From Tenebrio molitor (lineage: Eukaryota > Arthropoda > Insecta > Coleoptera > Tenebrionidae): DNA of 64,000 nucleotides. Below are positions 12,231 through 22,875 of this stretch, in pieces. The notes under the pieces were generated by a model. It was not told the DNA's origin. It saw nothing but the letters and a program-made list of their open reading frames with translations, and did not search any database. The stretch is from NCBI RefSeq assembly GCF_963966145.1, contig NC_091048.1, positions 16,244,001 through 16,308,000 on the forward strand. The letters are read 5' to 3'. The position numbers and the translations under genes are program-made. How positions within the stretch are numbered: position 1 is the stretch's first letter; every line of letters starts with the position of its first letter.

Positions 12231-12392
12231 ACATACTCGTTTTGTTGCTGTTTATTTATTGAAATTATTTAGCATGGTAAACTTTTATTTCCTATTATTG
12301 ACTTAGCTTGTCTTAATTTTACCGCTAATGCTGGAAATAGAATCCATTGTAGTTTTCATGTAATTAACTAAAAAATAAGACGCTTCCAATTA

Positions 12393-13291
12393 CACTGGGG
12401 AACAAAAAAAAATTTTTTTTCTGCGGCATTAACTTTTGTAGTGAATTTGGAAGTAACTCAAGTAACAATTACTCGGGATGTAGTTTTTTTGTTTAAATTG
12501 ACTCTAGTTCTCACAATAAACCCTACTATTCAAAATGATAAAATTTTTAATAATACGTCCTGTCTTGCTCATTATTTTGATTGCTAAAATATCAATTGGC
12601 TTATTCATTTGTTTTATTGGGTGTTTTTATGTCAGAAAAAAATATGAGTTCTTCCCGTAAGTTTTGTGTTAACGATCTCAACAATTTTTGCTATATGTGT
12701 GGTAAATATTGTCAACAATTACAACGAAGAAATATTACCGATTTTGTAAAACAAGCTTACGAAGCATATTTTTTCCAAATATACAATCAGCTAAACCATC
12801 AATGTTGCACAGTGAAGATTTGCCAGTGCCGATATTTAGAAGCGAAAGTGAATTTGAAGGGTGCAATCCTACATTTGAGGGTTTTTTTCAAGGAGAGCTC
12901 AATGACTTGATTGGAGATTTAAATTTATGGAAGAAATTAGAAATATCAAGGCTAGTGGGACCGCCATATGATGGTGGACTACTGCTAACCAAAAACACAG
13001 TACCTAGACGATCGCATAAAAAACGTTTTTCTTAATTTATTTTCGTGAATTTTTTTATACGATTAATTTTATTTAAATTTTTATTTATAACGCTGCTGCC
13101 GATGGAAAATTAAAGTTTTAAAACATATCCAATATTTTTATTTTATTCTATGTTCATCATAAGAGGGTTGCCTTTATCTCAAAAACTAGAGTCAATTCGG
13201 CAGATATGATGGACTTTTCGTATTCACAAGATTAAAATTACCCAATATCGACTTTCAAAATCCACGCCGCAGAATCAGTGTTCTCCTGTGT
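12393..13291 (+). mobile_element. TIR element carrying a deleted insect repeat gene
   Basis: The left end CACTGGGGAACA (TA before it) and the right end, inward from 13291 as ACACAGGAGAACA, are followed on both sides by CTGCGGC and then TTGACTCTAGTT, at 12422/12498 and the mirrored positions near 13266/13192. This gives discontinuous TIRs of about 130 bp. Between them lies the coding remnant described separately. TA at both ends suggests a Tc1/mariner-type insertion, but no transposase motif was found. Confidence 0.65.
12581..13035 (+). pseudogene. Fragment of a multicopy insect transposon-associated gene
   Basis: Two overlapping plus-strand frames together carry two ends of one known pattern. 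The frame from 12581 reads FCYMCGKYCQQLQRRNITDF, a C-x2-C zinc-binding start followed by a basic VKQAYEAYF stretch. The frame from 12709 reads SEDLPVPIFRSESEFEGCNP and then LNDLIGDLNLWKKLEISRL. I recognise this combination, a CYxCGxY start and a downstream ...LNDLxxDLxLxK segment, from uncharacterised proteins repeated in beetle and other insect genomes; that identification is from memory of the pattern, not a search. The middle of the usual protein is missing, and the two parts lie in different frames, so the copy is deleted and frameshifted. Its position inside TIRs suggests that it moves with the element. Confidence 0.5.
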
Positions 13292-13860
13292 TATAGGTCA
13301 GTTGGGCTTAGCACAAAAAGACTCACTTCTACTCTTAATGATATACTCGAAATCTACTATTTTTATAAAAATAGAACACAAAATGGAAAATAAAGACACT
13401 CACAAAACAACAGTAACTGCTACAGGGTTTCATAAGCTACAAGATTCGGAAAATTAACAAAATTTATGACAAAGCACTCTTGATTAGATCTTTAGTTAGT
13501 TAGGCACTCAATATTTTTTATACTTCGCAGTTGTTGCGTGCTGAATTTCTTTTTCCTCGTTCAAAAATATTCATATTGTGTCTCTTGCATCTAGCGTCTT
13601 TAATTATGTTTTCCTTGTTGCCTAAAAATTTATGATTATACACATTTTTTCTATTAATTAATTCATTTTGTTCTGGTTTATTTTGTAAATTTGTTTATAA
13701 CTTGTTTGGTATAAATATGTTTATTTATTTTTAAAAATTGAATGTCATTAAATAATGTATATTTTAACCTGCCCCCACAATTTTTTCTTATCTTCCTTTT
13801 CGCTTCCAATTCCAATTCCAATATGATTATTGTTTCTGTTCCTAAATAAACAAATATATA
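13292..13860. other. Anonymous AT-rich sequence
   Basis: No gene or repeat pair recognised. Confidence 0.4.
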
Positions 13861-14190
13861 CAGCGTGTAACAGAAATAAGTACATTAATTTTAACTGGTA
13901 ATAAAACTCATCAAGAGTAAGAACTTTTCTAAATATTTCTGGAGACCAGAAGTGACTATAAATGTGACGACCGTTTCTAAGCATTTTTACGAAATCAAAA
14001 CACTGCCCATTATTAGAACCTGTGCTTAGAATGTTTACACAAACGCCTCGTTAATTTATGGGGGGGGGGGGGGGGGGGGGAATGCTAACCAAAATTGCCG
14101 ATTTGGAAAAAATGGTACATAGAAAAATTGTTCATCATGACGAGTTCTGTTACTGGTTAAAATTAATGTACTTATTTCTGTTACACCCTG
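13861..14190. mobile_element. MITE, CAGGGTGTAACAGAAA family, copy 1
   Basis: CAGCGTGTAACAGAAATAAG at 13861 pairs with the right arm, inward from 14190 as CAGGGTGTAACAGAAATAAG. Both continue through TTTTAACTGGTAATA/CAGT. TA flanks both sides. A related element lies at 51482-51949. The interior holds a run of 21 G (14060-14080). Confidence 0.85.
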
Positions 14191-14229
14191 TATGTAGGTA
14201 AGTATATTTCACTTTTAACATGAACAGTA

Positions 14230-14379
14230 CAGGGTTATTCCCCGCGAAAATTTCATGTTATGCAACACAAAATGCAGTTTAAAACAACGTCTAGATTTAA
14301 TTTTAAATAATTTGTAATTTATAATCCATGATGGAATCATTTTCAATTATTTTAGAGTCTTGTACGGTGAATAACCCTG
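14230..14379. mobile_element. Short MITE, CAGGGTTATTC ends
   Basis: CAGGGTTATTC at the left and GAATAACCCTG at the right enclose 150 bp. TA precedes the left end. Parts of this family recur at 19348-19401 and, inverted, at 19692-19739. Confidence 0.7.
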
Positions 14380-17375
14380 CATAAAACAACTTAGAAAAAA
14401 ACAATAATTGTCGAAAATTTAAAATGGATTAATATGCATATTAACTAAATTTTGAAAAAGTATATGGTTGTAAGTTGCACACTTTATATTTTGAATAATT
14501 ATGTAACAATTATGTCATAAAATACTGCGGGAATACGAATGTCACACTTGATACAGTTTTCGTTAGCTATTCCTTTTCATCTAAGAAAACAATTTTCGAA
14601 GTTTATTTTTCGTTAAATTTTATCGTCTATTGTCACGGAAACCAAGTGAAGTGTGTGGGGTCATCTAGTGAAAGCTACATGGCCGGTCCCCGATATTTAT
14701 TTGCGATAAAACCATTGTAGGAGTCTGATTCAATCTACGTGTGTGCATCAAACACGAGCCATAAATGTGGAAACGGAAATGGAAAAACATCGGTGATTCC
14801 CTGAAAGTGACTTGTCCAACGTTAGACCCTTATTGGAAATTTCAAGAATACGTCAATACAATAAGTAACGTAAAGGAACATTTCCAATGTTGCATTTTTA
14901 CAAGGAAAATGGATTCTTATTATCGTTTTCATAAATTGATTGACGTGAAAAGCTTTTCTGTAAAAGGAGATACGATTTTTTTTACATGACTGCCTACTTT
15001 TCTGCGATACTGGGTCTGTTTTGTGCTTTCCAAATCAAGAACAGATAAAATCTGCAGGAAATGTAGGCGCTGATGGGATGAAAGCGATTTACTCTCAAAA
15101 AGGATTTGTCGCAAATTTAAAGTGGGACAAAATTAAAGATCATTTCTTCTACGCGGAGTCTTGTTTTGGTATCCGTAGTGCTAACAGCTATTGTTATTTT
15201 CAAAAATTTTCGTGATCTTTGAGATTAATGATTTTGTTTATTGGCAATTTTTGTGTTCTTCTGTGTCCCTTTATTTAACATCGAACCGTTAAGAAAATTG
15301 ATTGGGGTTATCTTCTAGTAAATAACTATAATGTGGCTTTCGCACAAATAGTGCCTCGTTTATCACTCTAGCTTTATATTAAGTCTGTGGACGCGACAGC
15401 TTCGTGATATGTCTTCATATTCCATCATTCCAGCCCAATAAGTCCTCTCCGTCCTTATCCCACACGTTTTTGATGCCGCATTTGATTTTCGCTGTTCTTT
15501 TCTGTCCATCATTCGTTTACCTCAATAATTCACTTCTTATCTCTTATAGCCGCACTATCACCGCCGTTAACTTTATTGGATTTTTTATTGAAAACAATGG
15601 TCTAGGTAATACTAATAGACAAAGTCTTTGTTATACCGTCTTCTTCATTGTTGCTAATCTGTTGGTGAGAGTATTGAATTATCTCGTACGATTTATGCTG
15701 GGTGTGACGTCGAATAAAGATGGCAGGCGTCGAAATTTATGGCAGGAAAATTTTATATTTGCGTATCGAAGAAAAATCACGTAGAATTCCTAACTGGATT
15801 TCGGCTGTCACATGAACATTACAATCATCAATCTTCCAAAAAATAATATATTCACACACACACATACGCATCCGAAAACACGAATATTCTAGCCTCGACA
15901 TCAAGAGCACATGTTTCTGACCCTCCATTATGAAGACGTATGCGTCTTATTAATCCCGATATGGCGACGCATGTTTTTTTATTAGTTTAGTAAAACTCGC
16001 TTGATCGCCCTTTTTGTGTTTGCCTTCGCCCAAAGTTATTTAGAAAGAAAACATAGAACCGAATAAGTTTCAGTTCGGGTTATTACCCAATTGGTTTATT
16101 CAATATATTGGCACGTATGTGAGGGGAGATCTCGAAGTTTGCCCAAAAGGGGTTTTTCGTGTTCCACCGTAACGAAGCTTCTTACATCATGTACAATTAC
16201 ATGAACAACATGTCACATGCGTCTGAAGTAGGTAGTTCAAAAACGAAGACAAAAAAATGCGGAAACAAGAGTTCAAAGCCCTTCCTGTATTTAGTATTCC
16301 GACGTTCGTTTGTGGTTGTCGAAATATTTTCCCCAGAAATAAAAATTACAAAACCCAATTCTAAGGACGACTAACGAGCTGAATACAAAGCTCCTGTCCC
16401 TGAAAATCTTGCTTCATAACTCAAGTATTTGTAATTTTCACCAGTTTTGACGTGTCATCCTCGTCGGGTGTGTTTGTTTAGAGGGTGAATAGAAAGGGAC
16501 GTCGAATGATATTATGTCTCCGGCTTAATTGGGGTACGAACGACCAGACTTTAGCGCATAAATCGGACTCGGCAAGTGGATTTGGGTGGGTTTTGCACCA
16601 GTATTACACGAACCAGGGCCTCGCTACTATTATTTACGGTCATATAAAGTACAAGTATGAACTGTAAAATGCAGCTTTATGTTCGGCTTTTAGGTTAATT
16701 CGATGCGCACAATGGCCGTATGTTTGCCTAACCACCACTTCAATTTAGCCTAATCGTCATTGTTATTTGCTGCTAATACTCACATTTCCAATTACAAAAT
16801 TGTGGTAAATTTAAAAACAAGGTCCGTAATTCTCCTTTCAGAAAAATATTCCAACAATATTTTTACCTACATATAATAAACAGTATGTAGTAATAATGAT
16901 AAGAAACGGGGAAACGGCGTTCCGTTACAACTTCAGTAATTTATAGCTTTATTATTTGATACGAATATCCTAATGATATACAAGATGATCTACGAAGTAT
17001 AGTAGATACTGAAATCCCGAACTTTACAACCGCCAAAGGTAAAAGTATAAGACAATGTTTACATTCTGAAAACTGTTAGACTGTCACAGGAATCATATGC
17101 ACAAAAACAGACGCATCAAGCCGATTAGCGATTTTCGCGATTTTCACATTTATAATGAAAAAGATACAAAAAGCGGTGCACAGGCCGAGACAAAAAGGCG
17201 CGTTCACTTTCATTAATTAAAGTACCCAACACACATTTGAACATCACTTTGGAATCTGCATTTAATGTAGATTGTCTTCGATATCGGATAAATTTTAATA
17301 TCGAGGCAATTCAAAAAGAATATTACATTTTAAGATTGTTTTTATTCGTAACAATAATACAGATTACAAAAATTG
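14380..17375. other. Anonymous sequence
   Basis: About 3 kb with no recognised gene or repeat pair. A 126-codon plus-strand frame at 15404-15784 shows no domain. A CA microsatellite lies near 15853. Confidence 0.4.
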
Positions 17376-17776
17376 TTCAAAATGCCGCCACTGATTTATC
17401 AATGTTCACGAGCACGACGTAACCATGACGCAAGCACTCTACCAAAAATGCCAGGCATTTCACGTATTGTTCTAGTGGAATTTTCTACGCGAACACCAAT
17501 TTCTTTTACATCGTTCACAAGTTCTGCATACACCAATTGTTTCATGTGGCCTCACACAAAAAAGTCGCAAGGATTTAAGTCCGGTGAACGAGGAGGCCAT
17601 GGCACTGCGACGTTTCTTCCGATCCATTTGTCGGGATAATTCTTATCTAACCAATTCCTGACAATAACTGCAAAATGTTGGGGCCCACTGTCCAGTAAAA
17701 ACCGCATGTCACGTCCTACTCGAAGGGGTACATCCTCTAAAAGAAAAATGAAAGAAAAGAAGTTTATTATTAGCAA
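17376..17776 (-). pseudogene. Mariner-like transposase C-terminal relic (copy A)
   Basis: Reading down the minus strand from about 17730: VPLRVGRDMRFLLDSGPQHF, with the D of LLDSGP at the second catalytic position (the family usually has DGAPPHF), then WLDKNYPDKWIGR and WPPRSPDLNPCDFF with the third catalytic D. A TGA stop follows at the point where family members have a tryptophan (DFFxWGH), and the frame continues as GHMKQLVYAELV down to FGRVLASWLRR and a terminal H-F-E-Q-F. This is the DDE_3 end of an insect mariner-like transposase. The N-terminal half is missing here. Copy B at 44965-45943 shares the 3' sequence TTGTTCAAAATGCCG. Confidence 0.8.
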
Positions 17777-18106
17777 AGTGCTACCAAATTACAATAACAT
17801 CGAGTAAACATTAAATAAAGCACAGTTTAACAATTAAATAAATACAGTAAATACAGTCAATATGTAGTATATTACAGAGACAGTCAACTACACTGAAGAA
17901 GATAAACTAAAAAAAAAACTAAAAAAAAAACAATTTCCTATTTCTAACACATATGCTCTTTAAAATACAACGTGATCAAGAATGACTGAATCTGTTTGTA
18001 ACAATAAAAATTTGAATGATTTTGGTACCACTATACTAAACTCATTTCCGGTTGTCAGCTTTGACAGAGTTGACGTTTACCATCAAAGGGGGTCATTTTT
18101 GTAATA

Positions 18107-19113
18107 CAGAGTGATCAACAAGGACTGAAGCTGTTGGCAACAATGACAACATGATGAAAATTTCAGTGAAGTTGGTAGCATTACATTTTCAGTTGTCAAT
18201 TTTGACGGGCAAATTTAAACTTCAAAATCAAGTGTCATTTTTGTATCAATTTATTAATGAAAATGGTTTTTACACTAGAGCAAGACATTTTTATTGGTAT
18301 GGCGTACTTTCGGACTGGAAATTTTGATGCTGCTAACGGTTGGCAGTATTCCACGGAGCACGGACGATACATTGCACCAATTTCAACAAATGTTCCCCGA
18401 GCCAGTTGGTACTTTGGGCGGCGCGGTAGCTTAGTCGCGTTTAGGCAGCATTGCACGAGATTGGTGCAACGTTACCTACAAACAGGTGATGTGAAAAAAG
18501 CAAAACCTACTGGCAGAAGATGTAGTTGAGAATGTTCGAGGTAGAATGGAACAAAACCCTCGAAAGTCAGTGCGAAAGCTTTCACTCCAAAGAGGCGTGA
18601 TTCTTATGTAAAACACACGCATCCAAAGTTCTTTGTTGGGCACGTTTAATGCAGGGCCTAATAATCCTTACCATTAAAAATCCCGTCATTCCTTTTCCTT
18701 ACTTTACAGGCTTGTCATATGGAAGTTGTCTAACCATTTAAAGAAGAAATTAAAGTTCCAACCTTACAAATTTTCCCGGATCTAATCCCTGCATCCCGCA
18801 GACTTTCAGCTCGAAAATAATAACGCATAAAACATGTTTCTGTTTCTCAGGAGGGGCATGCGGGCACGGCCTGTCGCTTTTATGAATATCGAAACAGTGG
18901 GCCATTATTAAGTACCGGTAATTACATTTTATACTGTTTTTGGTCGTTTTGTACGTATCGTGTTTTAAAACTACCAACTCGTAACATAACCTAAATTTTT
19001 TGACATTCACAACTTGCAGCGGGTGCCAACACTGACGCACAAAAAAATTTCATACTTTGGGAATATTTTGCTTCATTTGCTGCCAACAGCTTCAGTCCTT
19101 GTTGATCACGCTG
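18107..19113 (+). mobile_element. Mariner-like element, inner copy
   Basis: CAGAGTGATCAACAAGGACT at 18107 and, from 19113 inward, CAGCGTGATCAACAAGGACT are inverted, and both continue GAAGCTGTTGGCA. TA flanks both sides (18105-18106 and 19114-19115). It is 1007 bp. It holds only the N-terminal part of a transposase. Confidence 0.8.
18257..18600 (+). pseudogene. Transposase N-terminal HTH relic
   Basis: The frame opens MKMVFTLEQDIFIGMAYFRTG, typical of the first HTH of insect mariner-like transposases. It then runs through VPRASWYFGRRGSLVAFRQH to a stop near 18528. The sequence continues in the family pattern as ENVRGRMEQNPRKSVRKLSL, the linker and second HTH start, before breaking. Near 18720-18765 LKKKLKFQPYKF matches the end of the second HTH. 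No DDE motif was found in the element, so it is an internally deleted, inactive copy. Confidence 0.7.
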
Positions 19114-19347
19114 TAGCATAAACAGCATAAACATACCCGACATAACCTATTTTTTTTTATGTCGTGTCAAGTTAAAACATCCGGTCAGTGCCAATTACGA
19201 AGCAGAAAAACACCAATATTTATCAATTGTTTCATTGCCAACAGACTCAGTCATTGTTGATCACACTGTCTAAGATGTAGGTACTTTAAATAAGTTGTTA
19301 CATTCTTTAAGTAGTAACGGTACATACGGTACATCATACATTTCATT

Positions 19348-19739
19348 TTTAATAATTTAGAATTTATAATCCACGATGGTATCATTGTCAATCATTTTAG
19401 ATTTTGACATAATAAAAATTGTACGTCAGTTTTTACGCGATTTTATCATGTATTCAAACGATAAAAAACAGGCATGATTCTGATCTTTGGTGAGTGCCAT
19501 AAAAATGCTGTTCAAGCTGCACATGTTTACTCTCAGAGATATCCACATAGGCCTATTTCTAACGTTGATTTCTTCCAATATTTCTTCTTATAACCTTACA
19601 TAGAGAACAAAATCTCATTTTGACTTTTAAATGAAACTACTTGGATTCCTTATTTGTAAAACGTTAAACATGGAATCTAGCAATTTGAGCTTTTAGTATT
19701 TTGTGTTGCATAACATTAAATTCTACAACGAATAACCCT
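19348..19739. repeat. Rearranged fragments of the CAGGGTTATTC MITE
   Basis: GAATTTATAATCCACGATGG at about 19390 matches the right half of the 14230-14379 MITE in direct orientation, while TTTTGTGTTGCATAACAT at about 19699 with AATAACCCTA at 19730-19740 matches its left half inverted. About 290 bp separates them. Confidence 0.55.
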
Positions 19740-19759
19740 ATAGATAGGCCCTAAAAAAT

Positions 19760-19997
19760 ATTGTGTTGTATCAAGGCGATCTTCATTTACCAGGCCATGA
19801 CACTGACCAAAGACAGTGTGCTATGGAATGGCCTACCACAGTCTGGCAACATTGCTTCACCAACATTTGGTGAAAAAATTCGAAATCCACTAAACCTGTC
19901 ATTGTCAAATATGAGTGATCTAATTTTGCGACAGTGCAAAAATGCATTATCGCATTGTAATATACAGTTTAAATCCACCTTGGGGACAGAAAAATAA
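19760..19997 (+). pseudogene. Possible LINE ORF2 tail, low confidence
   Basis: The frame contains VLWNGLPQSGNIASPTFGEK. The W-N-x-L-P followed by a hydrophobic/serine patch resembles the carboxyl tail of insect non-LTR retrotransposon polymerases. A related nucleotide segment (ATGGAATGACCTACC) occurs at about 20625. No polymerase core is present. Confidence 0.25.
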
Positions 19998-20283
19998 CGG
20001 TGCTCATTACTGTTATTGATAAGTGATAATGTTTCAGGTGTTCTGCTGTGTTCCGGGCTATTGAAACTGTTTGGTTATAAACTAACGCGAGGTGGGCATT
20101 TCCAACATAAATATAACAATTTTGTTCTCCCCATTGCCTAAATCCCACCCCATTTCTTGTAACTTGCTTCCTAGTCTCATTTCAATATTCCTTTTTAAAG
20201 CCAAAAGATTTTTGCCAGTGATTGTGTGATCATTACTAATTTTGATTATTTCTTCCCAAAATGTAATTTCTTCGTAATTAGAA

Positions 20284-20527
20284 GTTATTGGCATCGCGTT
20301 TGGTAAAAGTCGCTTCATTTTGTCCCCATTTATATTTGTTCCCCTAAAATATTTAGCACAAGTATGGCTGCTTTTGCGATTTCTTCACTTTTCGATTTTT
20401 AAAATCTCTTTCCAAATTGGGTTCGTTTCCTCATTTGATGGAAACTTAAGTACAGGTACAGGTACAGGTAATTTGAAGAAGAAGACGCATAATTTGAGTT
20501 GTAATTTGGTACGCAACACTTAAAAGG
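20284..20527 (-). pseudogene. Decayed THAP-type zinc finger
   Basis: The minus strand from about 20527 reads KCCVPNYNSNYASSSS (THAP start; the second zinc Cys is Tyr). After a frameshift in a GTACCT repeat it reads LKFPSNEETNPIWKEILKIE, a stop, then KSSHTCAKYF and KRLLPNAMPI. FP-x-W-x-C-x-x-F-x-L-x-x-x-A-x-P is the THAP order (C2CH zinc, AVPTIF-like end). THAP domains are used by P-element-type transposases and by genes derived from them. No transposase core follows; the ~75 codons down to 20082 are open but unrecognised. Confidence 0.65.
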
Positions 20528-20639
20528 CGCTTTTAATTCAGTTTGACGAATTTGACCAAGGACTTGTCAAAATTTATTTTAAATGTCGAATTGGTTTCAA
20601 AATTTTAGGAACATCGTAGGTCATGGAATGACCTACCAG

Positions 20640-21892
20640 AGAATGTGGCAACGTAGCCAGTGTCCGGGCCTGTAATTTTAGACCGCCTTGGTTGTATGTT
20701 TTATGTGTTCTACATCTGTTAATTTTGTCATATTTTATTGTAATATTAATGACAAAATCAAGTACTTACCTAACCGACCTCCATTATTCAATAATACAAG
20801 ACTAACAAAACTGACCAGCGCAACGTAACAAAAATCATTTTTTGCTGTGCGCTGTTGATAACAGCTAATTCATTAGTTTCTTTTAATTTATTCGTGCAGT
20901 CCTCAAACAATTTTTACGACAATTTTAAAATAAGATTGCTCAAATATCGTAGTATAAAAAAAATGTATTTTTATTCGTAACTATAAATAGGAGTCTATCG
21001 CAGGTTCAAATATTGACCACACTTCGTGAATTAGCCTGTATAAAGATTTAAGCAATCAGAATTAGTCTTTGCAATTACGTAATATAAATCTTGGTTTTTA
21101 AATGCAACATACATTATGGTGTTAATGTCCCTCAAAAACCTAAATTTAGAATCAAACAATCAAACTATTGCAGAGTACTGATGCATTAGATTTACGTTGA
21201 AGATTTTATAATCAAAAATGGGAGTTTTAAGAGATTTAGAAAAAGTCAAATCGTTAATAATAATTAATGTTGTAGTTTAACTTATTAAGTTTGCATCAGT
21301 TTTAAAGAGCCGTTATAGAGCAATAAAACAACAACTGAAGAGAGACGAAGAACTATTTTAGGATCAACAATAGTAGTCCCATATTAATTTTAGAACCCTG
21401 AATTAGACCAAAGTTGAAACTATATATGTAATTAGATTCAACGTTCTAAAATTCAATAAACGGAATATGATCACATAAATATGACCTTTACTATAAGAAA
21501 ATTAGAAATGAGTCACTGCGTATAAAAAGTTTTTTAGCAGAATAAAGTGATATATGGCATCGAACTCCCTGTTGTCATCAGCACGTGACTAAGTGATTAC
21601 ACTTTTCCTGTACTGTCCATCTAAAAATGACACGAGCAGCTACTGCCTTTTCCCGAACCGAGGTGTAGAATCGTATGGGCGCATTAGTGGTACAAAACTG
21701 ATCGAAGATGCTGCAAAGTTTAGAATAACAAGCATTGGAAGTTGCATTGATATTATAAAATAATTCTACTGAGAAGTTAAGTAGCATTTTTAAAGTTGTA
21801 TTTCTTATAACTTGTGATTCTTCCATTAAAAACCACTACTCAGCAATCTGCTGCATAATTTACTTCAATTTTTTGCGTCACATTATATACAT
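20640..21892. other. Anonymous AT-rich sequence
   Basis: No gene recognised. A possible LINE-tail-like frame lies at 20616-20700 (SWNDLPENVAT). The minus-strand 82-codon frame at 21578-21826 has no motif. Confidence 0.35.
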
Positions 21893-22514
21893 ACAGGTCG
21901 CTAAAAAGTATGGATACAGCTAAATATTTTCAGAACGGTTTACCAGAACTCGTTGAAATTTGGGACACAGTTAGAAATGTTTAAATTCTATCATCTGAGA
22001 TTTTTTTCAATATTCTAACCTCATTTATTCTGAAGATACAAGGCTAACTTAATTTTTAACTTACCCGACCAAAGGTGGGTAAGTTATTGTGATCGGTCCA
22101 AAATTTCGAATTGCTAATTTCATCAGATCTTTACGTTTTGAGATCCCCTGAGCACATTTATGAAGTTTTTAGAATGATGTCTGTCTTTGCGTCTATCTGT
22201 CCCACTTTTCGTTTTCCCACGATTACTCAAAAACGCTTTGACCGATTCCTTTAAAATTTGACCAACACAAACTTACCCGTGGTCTCTCGAGTTGAAAAGC
22301 TTTTGGTGTCAATCGGACCACGGGGGGTGGAAGAGGGTGGGGGTAGGTCGAAAAAATAATAAGGGTCATCGACTCGGCTCCATTCCAATTTTTTTTTATA
22401 TGGCAAGGGGGGTCAAATTTAATATTTTTGAAGAGTATTTTTTTTATGAATTCAGTACTGTAACACACCCACATCGCCGCTATTTTGAAAATCTTTTGTA
22501 GCGTAAAAGTTATG
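21893..22514 (+). repeat. Solo terminus and repeat-derived sequence
   Basis: ACAGGTCGCTAAAAAGTATG at about 21894 is similar to ACAGAGTCGATAAAAAGTAT at about 24440, and both are followed by AATATT and an ACCGGTTTA-like block, so they are ends of one transposon family. The rest contains the CTCAAAAACGCTTTGACCGA phrase also present near 6233. Confidence 0.45.
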
Positions 22515-22516
22515 TA

Positions 22517-22873
22517 CAGTTAATTTCAAAATTATAGAGTACACCTAAAAAATTCGATTTATTACAGTTTTTTCCACATGTAAAGATGCCTTTTTGAAAT
22601 TTAAACCTAATATTTTTATATGAATAGGTTAGGTAAGTTTGACAACATAAAACGTCTGTTTTATCCTGCACGGTGTTCTTCGCGATGTTATAATACTGGG
22701 ATACCCTCCGGATCGACCACCCTTCTTCTAATTTGGAAAGAATGAGCACTTTCGCGTTTTCGGTTAGATTAGGCATTTTGTTTGTCAAAATTGACATTGA
22801 TCATTGACAAAATATGTAAGTGCATTTCACACTGTGGAAAATTAGGTGTACTCTATAATTTTGAAATTAACTG
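22517..22873 (-). mobile_element. MITE with perfect 32-bp TIRs and HTH remnant
   Basis: CAGTTAATTTCAAAATTATA reads inward from both ends; the match is perfect over 32 bp (22517-22548, 22842-22873). TA lies on both sides (22515-22516, 22874-22875). The minus strand encodes MPNLTENAKVLILSKLEEGW and SIRRVSQYYNIAKNTVQ, a classic Tc1/mariner N-terminal HTH. The rest of the transposase is deleted. Confidence 0.9.
22675..22797 (-). pseudogene. Tc1/mariner transposase HTH fragment
   Basis: The fragment MSILTNKMPNLTENAKVLI...NTVQ forms one HTH (a helix with K-L-E-E-G-W-S and the recognition helix V-x-Y-x-I-A-x-N-T-V). The frame then runs into the element's right-hand non-coding arm. No catalytic residue is present. 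Confidence 0.65.
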
Positions 22874-22875
22874 TA

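Larger units (their letters stand above)
17968..19268 (+). mobile_element. Mariner-like element, outer copy
   Basis: The left end CAACGTGATCAAGAATGACT and the right end, inward from 19268 as CAGTGTGATCAACAATGACT, are inverted copies. The element is interrupted by a close relative at 18107-19113. TA precedes the left end, but no TA was seen at the right. Confidence 0.6.

Noticed and set aside
15404..15784. 126-codon plus-strand frame
   Set aside because: No domain, no neighbouring gene signals, composition like surrounding DNA.
21578..21826. 82-codon minus-strand frame
   Set aside because: No motif and no repeat context.
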